This document shows positions 58,998-64,000 of a stretch of DNA of 64,000 bases, piece by piece. The stretch is from an uncultured Collinsella sp. (lineage in GTDB: Bacteria; Actinomycetota; Coriobacteriia; Coriobacteriales; Coriobacteriaceae): contig CATXWM010000008.1 in NCBI GenBank assembly GCA_958403205.1, positions 1-64,000 of the forward strand. Reading direction: 5' to 3'. The notes under the pieces were generated by a model that saw only the letters and a program-made list of their open reading frames with translations, did not search any database and was not told the DNA's origin. Position 1 is the stretch's first letter; each line of letters begins with the position of its first letter. The translations under genes were made by a program, and so were the position numbers.

Positions 58998-60581
58998 TTA
59001 CAGCTCGTAGAGCGTGGTGAACTTGTCCTGCAGGTAGCTGCAGTAGTAGCGGGCATCGAACGCCATGCCGCACGCGCCCTTGATGAGCTCCGGCGCGTCC
59101 TTGGCGCGGCCCCACTGCCAAATGTGCTCGCCCAGCCAGGCGCGGACAGGTGTCAGGTCGCCGCTCGCGCAGGCGCCGTTAAGGTCGACACCGTCGCGGC
59201 ACATGGCCGGCACAAACATGGCATCGTAGGCACTGCCCAGCGCATACGTGGGGAAGTAGCCAAACGAGCCGCCGCTCCAGTGCGTATCCTGTAGGCAGCC
59301 GTGCGTGTCGTCGGGAACGGGAATGCCCAGGTACTCATCCATAAAGCGATTCCAAAGCGCGGGGATGTCCTTGGCCGTGGCCTCGCCGGCAAACAGCATG
59401 CGCTCGATCTCGTAGCGCACCATAACGTGCAGCGGATAGGTGAGCTCGTCGGCCTCGGTGCGGATCAGCGAAGGCTGCGCGATGTTCACGGCGTGGTAGA
59501 GCGTGTCCTCGTCGACGTCGCCGTAGACCTCGGGTGCGTGGCGGCGCAGCACCTCGAGCAGCGGTCCCATAAAGGCACGGCTGCGGCCCACGGTGTTCTC
59601 AAAGAAGCGGCTCTGGCTCTCGTGGATGCCCATGGAGGTGCCGCCCTCCAGGCAGGTGCGCGCATAGGCGGGATTGACGCCCAGCTCGTACATGGTGTGC
59701 CCCGCCTCGTGGATGATGCTGTAGACGTTGGAGATGCAATCGTCCTCGTAGATGTGTGTCGCGATGCGCGCGTCACCCACGGCAAAGCCCTCGCTAAACG
59801 GGTGCTCGGTAAAGGCAAGCGTGGTGTCGTCCAGGTTCAGGCCGACGAGCTTCATCAGGTCGAAGCTCATGGCGCGCTGGGCGGCCTCGGGCACGCGGGC
59901 GTGCAAAAAGTCGGCATCGGGCTGCTGGCCGCGCTCGCCGATGGCGTGCACGAGCGGCACGACCGTGGCCTTGACCTCCTCGCAAAACGCGTCGAAGCTC
60001 TTGGCGGAAAGGCCGCGCTCGTACTGGTCGAGCCAAACGTCGTATGGGTCGCGCTTGGGGTCCATGAGTTCGGCCTGATGCTTAAGTTGGGCGACGATTC
60101 TATCCACATAGGGCTCAAAGCTCGCCCAGTCGTTGGCCGTCTTGGCCTTATGCCACACGGCGTCGGCCTCGCAGGTGAGCCTGGTCCAGGCCTCGGCCTC
60201 CTCGGTAGGAATAACGCTTGCCTCGCGCTGGTCGCGGCCGAGCACGCGAATCTCGTCGAGCAGCTGCGGGTCGTCTACGTGTCCGCCTGCAACCGTCTCG
60301 CGCGCTAACGAGCGTACGAGCTCAACGGACTTCTCGCTGGTCAGCAGCTTGTGATGCTCGCCGGCAAGCGTGCCCATGGCGTCGGCACGGGCGGCAGCGC
60401 CGTTGGCAGGAGCAATCGTCGCTCCATCGAACTCGGCAATCTTGAGCAGGTACTCGCGAGTCCACAGCTTGCCCTCGAGTTTGCGGAACTTTTTGACGGC
60501 CTTGTCGACTTTAGCGGCCTTGACGCCCTTGGCGGCCTTTGCCACGGCGGCCTTGGCCTTCTTATCGAGTTTCTTTCCCAT
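58998..60581 (-). CDS. M32-family metallocarboxypeptidase
   Basis: 527 residues. The zinc motif is H291-EAG-H295 (SIIHEAGHTMYE), with the downstream conserved HESQSRFFEN and the C-terminal HWSGGSFGYFPTYALG family signature. It removes C-terminal residues from peptides in the cytoplasm, thermostable carboxypeptidase type. The first 35 residues are a Lys/Ala-rich repeat-like extension not typical of the family. The start at 60581 is the only Met giving the full extension; a shorter start is possible. Confidence 0.93.
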   Translation of the reverse strand: MGKKLDKKAKAAVAKAAKGVKAAKVDKAVKKFRKLEGKLWTREYLLKIAEFDGATIAPANGAAARADAMGTLAGEHHKLLTSEKSVELVRSLARETVAGGHVDDPQLLDEIRVLGRDQREASVIPTEEAEAWTRLTCEADAVWHKAKTANDWASFEPYVDRIVAQLKHQAELMDPKRDPYDVWLDQYERGLSAKSFDAFCEEVKATVVPLVHAIGERGQQPDADFLHARVPEAAQRAMSFDLMKLVGLNLDDTTLAFTEHPFSEGFAVGDARIATHIYEDDCISNVYSIIHEAGHTMYELGVNPAYARTCLEGGTSMGIHESQSRFFENTVGRSRAFMGPLLEVLRRHAPEVYGDVDEDTLYHAVNIAQPSLIRTEADELTYPLHVMVRYEIERMLFAGEATAKDIPALWNRFMDEYLGIPVPDDTHGCLQDTHWSGGSFGYFPTYALGSAYDAMFVPAMCRDGVDLNGACASGDLTPVRAWLGEHIWQWGRAKDAPELIKGACGMAFDARYYCSYLQDKFTTLYEL

Positions 60582-60719
60582 ACCGTATCCTTAATCTCGC
60601 AGGCCGAGCGCCGCAGGCGGGTGCGCGGCCAGTTTGCACAGCTACCTGCCTTGTACCCAGCGCGAACAAAACGGAACGCGGCGATGCGCTCGCGAAATGT
60701 GTTATCCTATAGCCCAATG

Positions 60720-61000
60720 CGTTGACGGAGAGGGTTTTGCCCGCCGCGTCGCCGGCAAGAGAGGGAAGGTCATGGGCTGCAAGCCTTCCTGCGGTGGCAA
60801 GGGCCAAGCGTTCACTCCCGAGCAGCGACCTCAACGGGCACGCGGCCAGTGGCAGCAAAGTCCCAGTAGGGAAGCCGTGAGCCTCGCGACAAGAGGCACA
60901 GAGTGGGCGCGGCGGGCCAGACATCCGCCGGGTCAAACAAGGTGGTACCGCGGAATTTAACCGTCCTTGGGCAATGCACATGCCCGAGGATGGTTTTTTG
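60720..61000 (+). promoter_or_regulatory. T-box riboswitch (tRNA-Phe) controlling pheST
   Basis: Stem I closes with CGTTGA (60720-60725) and TCAACG (60831-60836), and the probable specifier TTC (Phe) lies on its 3' side at 60811-60813. The conserved T-box AAGGTGGTACCGCG is at 60939-60952. A terminator follows: CCGTCCTTGGGCA (60961-60973) with TGCCCGAGGATGG (60981-60993) and six T's. An extended -10 (TGTTATCCT, 60700-60708) is upstream. Uncharged tRNA-Phe would favour the antiterminator and pheST expression. Confidence 0.93.
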
Positions 61001-61084
61001 TTACCGAACCGGGCCGCGCATCCGCAGCATCGGGCAGCGTCAGCCGTCCCGGAGTGCGGATGCGCGAGAGACGAAAGGGAAGAC

Positions 61085-62161
61085 ATGAGTCTGATTGATG
61101 ATCTGGTCAAACTCGAGGAAGAGGCCAAGGAGCTCGTCGCAGGCGCCGACGACGCTGCCAAGCTCGAGGCTGCGCGCGTTGAGCTGCTCGGTCGCAAGGG
61201 CCGTATCACCGGCCTGATGCGCATGATGGGCAAGCTCGCCCCCGAGGATCGTCCCATGATGGGCAAACGCGCCAACGAGATGCGCCAGCTGATCGAGGGC
61301 ATGCTCGACGAGCGCACCACCGAGATGAAGGCCGCCGCCCTCAAGCACACACTCGAGCACGAGGCCGTCGACATCACGCTGCCGGGCATCCGTCCGCAGA
61401 TCGGTCACCAGCACCTGATCAAGCAGATCATCGAGGAGGCCGAGGACATCTTCTGCGGCATCGGCTACACCGTCGAGTCCGGCCCCATGGTTGATACCTC
61501 CTACTACAACTTCACCGCGCTCAACGCGCCCATGGATCACCCGAGCCGCTCGGCTCGCGACACGTTCTATGTGGTCGACAACAACCCCGGCAGCGTCGCG
61601 CATCCCGAGGCTCACGCTCACGGCGAGTCCGACGTGCTGCTGCGCACCCAGACCTCGGGCGTGCAGATCCACACCATGGAGTTGCAGAAGCCGCCCATCT
61701 ACATGATCTGCCCGGGCACCGTCTACCGTCCCGACACGGCCGACGCCTGCCACCTGCCGCAGTTCAACCAGATCGAAGGACTGGTCGTCGACGAGGGCAT
61801 CACCTTTGGCGATCTTAAGGGCACGCTCGACTACTTTGTTAAGTGCATGTTTGGCGAGGACCGCAAGACGCGCTACCGCCCGCACTTCTTCCCCTTCACC
61901 GAGCCTTCCTGCGAGGTGGACGTGAGCTGCCACGTATGCGGCGGCAAGGGCTGCAACTTCTGCAAGCACAGCGGCTGGATCGAGATCCTGGGCTGCGGCA
62001 TGGTCGACCCCAACGTCCTGATCAACTGCGGCATCGACCCCGAGAAGTACACCGGCTTCGCCTTTGGTATTGGCGCCGAGCGCGTCGCGGCACTGCGCTA
62101 CGACTTGCCCGACCTCAGAACTCTCATGACTGGCGATATGCGCTTCTTGAATCAGTTCTAG
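61085..62161 (+). CDS. pheS: Phenylalanyl-tRNA synthetase alpha subunit
   Basis: 358 residues. An N-terminal coiled coil (about 1-85) contacts tRNA, followed by the class II catalytic core with motif 2 around QTSGVQIHTM and GTVYRPDTADACHLPQFNQIEG, and motif 3 GFAFGIGAERVAALRY. A CHVCGGKGCNFCKHSG segment (about 283-298) is a possible zinc-binding insert seen in some bacterial PheS. ATG 61085 follows GAAAGGGAAG and lies just after the T-box terminator. Confidence 0.97.
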   Translation: MSLIDDLVKLEEEAKELVAGADDAAKLEAARVELLGRKGRITGLMRMMGKLAPEDRPMMGKRANEMRQLIEGMLDERTTEMKAAALKHTLEHEAVDITLPGIRPQIGHQHLIKQIIEEAEDIFCGIGYTVESGPMVDTSYYNFTALNAPMDHPSRSARDTFYVVDNNPGSVAHPEAHAHGESDVLLRTQTSGVQIHTMELQKPPIYMICPGTVYRPDTADACHLPQFNQIEGLVVDEGITFGDLKGTLDYFVKCMFGEDRKTRYRPHFFPFTEPSCEVDVSCHVCGGKGCNFCKHSGWIEILGCGMVDPNVLINCGIDPEKYTGFAFGIGAERVAALRYDLPDLRTLMTGDMRFLNQF

Positions 62162-62174
62162 GCTGCGGCTTGCC

Positions 62175-62275
62175 CAAGCACGGCACCTCGGCGCTCATTC
62201 GTCGCTTGCGTACCAAAGTACGCGGCGCTCCTCTTTCGGGCCGATCTGCCGCACTTGGACAACCCTCGCTTTGTA
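62175..62275. repeat. Fragment related to multi-hairpin element copy B
   Basis: The pheS-pheT gap contains GCGTACCAAAGTACGC (a GCGTAC/GTACGC hairpin) followed by GGCGCTCCTCTTTC, closely like the inner part of copy B (GCGTACCGAAGTACGC and CCTCCTCTTTC). The outer stems of the element are not clearly present, so it is probably a partial copy. Confidence 0.5.
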
Positions 62276-62345
62276 AGGAATGTTCACAAAGTTGAAGTTT
62301 CCACCTGCATCTCTTCGCAGGCTTTCAGTATGAAAGGAGAGCTAG

Positions 62346-64000
62346 ATGCGTGTTTCTTACGACTGGCTCAAGACCATGATCGATATTCCGGAGGATCCCA
62401 AGACCCTTTCGGACGAATATATCCGTACCGGCACCGAGGTCGAGGCGATCGACACCGTGGGCGAGTCCTTCGACCACGTGGTGACCGCCAAGGTGCTCAC
62501 CAAGACCCCGCACCCCGATAGCGACCACATGTATGTGTGCTCGGTCGATGTGGGCGACAAGAATCTCGACGCCGACGGCAACCCCGCTCCGCTGCAGATC
62601 GTCTGCGGCGCGCAGAACTTCGAGGCCGGTGACCACATCGTCACGGCCATGATCGGCGCTGTCCTACCCGGCGACGTCAAGATCAAGAAGAGCAAGCTTC
62701 GCGGCGTCGTGTCCATGGGCATGAACTGCTCCGCGCGCGAGCTCGGCCTGGGCGGCGACCACTCCGGCATCATGATCCTGCCCGAGGATACGCCCTGCGG
62801 CATGCCGTTTGCCGAGTACGTGGGCTCGAGCGACACCGTGCTCGACTGCGAGATCACGCCCAACCGCCCCGACTGCCTGTCCATGATCGGCATGGCCCGC
62901 GAAACCGGTGCCATCTTCGACCGCGATTTCCACGTTGAGCTGCCCGCCATCAAGGTCGAGACCGGCCGCGCGACCGACGACGAGCTTTCGGTCGAGATTG
63001 CCGACGAGGGCCTGTGCGACCGCTACGTCGCCCGCATCGTGCGCAACGTGAAGGTCGGCCCCTCGCCCGACTGGATGGTCAAGCGCCTCAACGCCCTGGG
63101 CGTGCGCCCGCACAACAACATCGTCGATATCACCAACTACGTGATGATGCTCACCGGCCAGCCGCTGCACGCCTTTGACCTCGACACCTTTGCCGAGCGC
63201 GATGGCAGGCGCCGCGTGGTGGTTCGCGCCGCCCAGCAGGACGAGAAGTTCACGACGCTCGATGGCGAGGAGCGTGTGCTCGACGCCGGCATGGGCCTCA
63301 TCACCGACGGCGAGCGCCCTGTGGCGTTGGCCGGCGTCATGGGCGGCATGGATTCCGAGATCGAGGACGATACCGTTGACGTGATGGTCGAGAGCGCCTG
63401 CTTCAACGCCGGCCGCACCTCGCACACCAGCCGTGACCTGTCGCTGATCTCCGACGCCTCCATCCGCTTTGAGCGCCAGGTTGACGAGACCGGCTGCGTG
63501 GATGTTGCCAACGTTACCTGCGCGCTGATTGAGGAGATCGCCGGCGGCGAGGTTGCTCCCGGCTATGTCGACGTTTTCCCCGCGCCCAAGACCATCGACA
63601 GCATCAAGCTGCGCCTGGCCCGCGTGCACGCCATCTGCGGCGCCGACATCGAGCCCGACTTTATCGAGCGCTCGCTCACCCGCCTGGGCTGCACCGTCGA
63701 GTGCGACGGCGAGGACTTTATGGTCACGCCGCCGAGCTTCCGTCCCGACCTGCCGCGTGAGATCGACCTGATCGAGGAGGTCCTGCGCCTATGGGGCATG
63801 GGTCGCGTCACGGCGACCATTCCGGCTGCCAAGAACCACATCGGCGGTCTGACGCGCGAGCAGAAGCTTACCCGCAAGGTCGGCGAGATCCTGCGCGCCT
63901 GTGGCCTCAACGAGACCACGACCTTTGGCTTTGCCGCCCCGGGCGACCTGGAGAAGATTGGCATGTCCACCGAGGGTCGCGGCTGCCCCGTGGTGCTCAT
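62346..64000 (+). CDS. pheT: Phenylalanyl-tRNA synthetase beta subunit (3' end outside window)
   Basis: 551 codons are visible and the frame is open at the window end. The N-terminal EMAP/OB tRNA-binding domain (about 40-155) has TPHPDSDHMYVCSVD and VSMGMNCSARELGLGGDHSG. The B3/B4 editing domain follows (about 210-390) with NIVDITNYVM and GVMGGMDSEIEDD, then the B5 domain (from about 415). The start has GAAAGGAGA upstream. It should form the (alpha-beta)2 enzyme with PheS under T-box control. Confidence 0.97.
   Translation, partial: MRVSYDWLKTMIDIPEDPKTLSDEYIRTGTEVEAIDTVGESFDHVVTAKVLTKTPHPDSDHMYVCSVDVGDKNLDADGNPAPLQIVCGAQNFEAGDHIVTAMIGAVLPGDVKIKKSKLRGVVSMGMNCSARELGLGGDHSGIMILPEDTPCGMPFAEYVGSSDTVLDCEITPNRPDCLSMIGMARETGAIFDRDFHVELPAIKVETGRATDDELSVEIADEGLCDRYVARIVRNVKVGPSPDWMVKRLNALGVRPHNNIVDITNYVMMLTGQPLHAFDLDTFAERDGRRRVVVRAAQQDEKFTTLDGEERVLDAGMGLITDGERPVALAGVMGGMDSEIEDDTVDVMVESACFNAGRTSHTSRDLSLISDASIRFERQVDETGCVDVANVTCALIEEIAGGEVAPGYVDVFPAPKTIDSIKLRLARVHAICGADIEPDFIERSLTRLGCTVECDGEDFMVTPPSFRPDLPREIDLIEEVLRLWGMGRVTATIPAAKNHIGGLTREQKLTRKVGEILRACGLNETTTFGFAAPGDLEKIGMSTEGRGCPVVL

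Overview
The window looks like chromosomal DNA of a high-GC, anaerobic gut actinobacterium of the Coriobacteriia, most likely Collinsella or a close relative. This is an inference from gene content and style: a mannose-family PTS beside fructosamine deglycases, rubrerythrin and rubredoxin, a T-box controlled pheST operon, sortase-anchored surface proteins and strongly GC-biased codons. No ribosomal RNA is present, so the species cannot be fixed from the sequence alone.

Region by region. 1-14.1 kb is core genome: tRNA-Asp, an Rrf2 regulator, an unusual MutY-like glycosylase, rubrerythrin, rmuC, an ABC exporter, nth, mfd, a PAP2 phosphatase, a threonine aldolase and a GNAT acetyltransferase. 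Much of it concerns DNA repair and oxidative stress. 14.1-28.7 kb is a catabolic region containing three different SIS-domain fructosamine-6-phosphate deglycase homologues, a complete mannose-family PTS (fused EIIA-EIIB, IIC, IID), a DMT transporter, an HAD phosphatase, a YitT protein and three GntR/UTRA regulators, with recQ inserted among them. All three deglycases keep the catalytic Glu and His. The simplest reading is import and phosphorylation of Amadori products (sugar-amine conjugates) by the PTS, followed by hydrolysis to sugar phosphate and amine.

28.8-34.9 kb holds a lactate/2-hydroxyacid dehydrogenase, metA with the acetyl-CoA type specificity residue, 5-formyl-THF cyclo-ligase and a large M16C peptidase. 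35-41.3 kb is accessory: an AlbA_2-type regulator behind an array of AGAGATAA repeats, a Sau3AI-like GATC restriction-modification pair and a DUF5710 protein. 41.3-51.8 kb has signs of transfer and decay: fragments of an ADP-ribosylglycohydrolase and an FprA flavoprotein, more AGG/AGA arginine codons than the core genes, a pilin-like gene whose sortase anchor is out of frame behind a G9 tract, a VWA adhesin with an in-frame amber stop, and an IS481-family element sitting exactly on that adhesin's stop codon. 51.9-64 kb returns to a core-like layout: a predicted DUF559 nuclease, a 182-bp MITE-like element, tRNA-Val, a second DMT transporter, a DUF4012 protein, glmM, an M32 carboxypeptidase and the T-box-pheS-pheT operon, with pheT running off the window.

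Intergenic spaces carry several dispersed repeat families. The most striking is a multi-hairpin element in three copies (about 16.1, 24.5 and 58.7 kb) whose stems show compensatory base changes. Others are a 45-bp palindromic repeat in four copies, a GAGCGTGGATTTTCGGAC repeat, and several long perfect inverted repeats.
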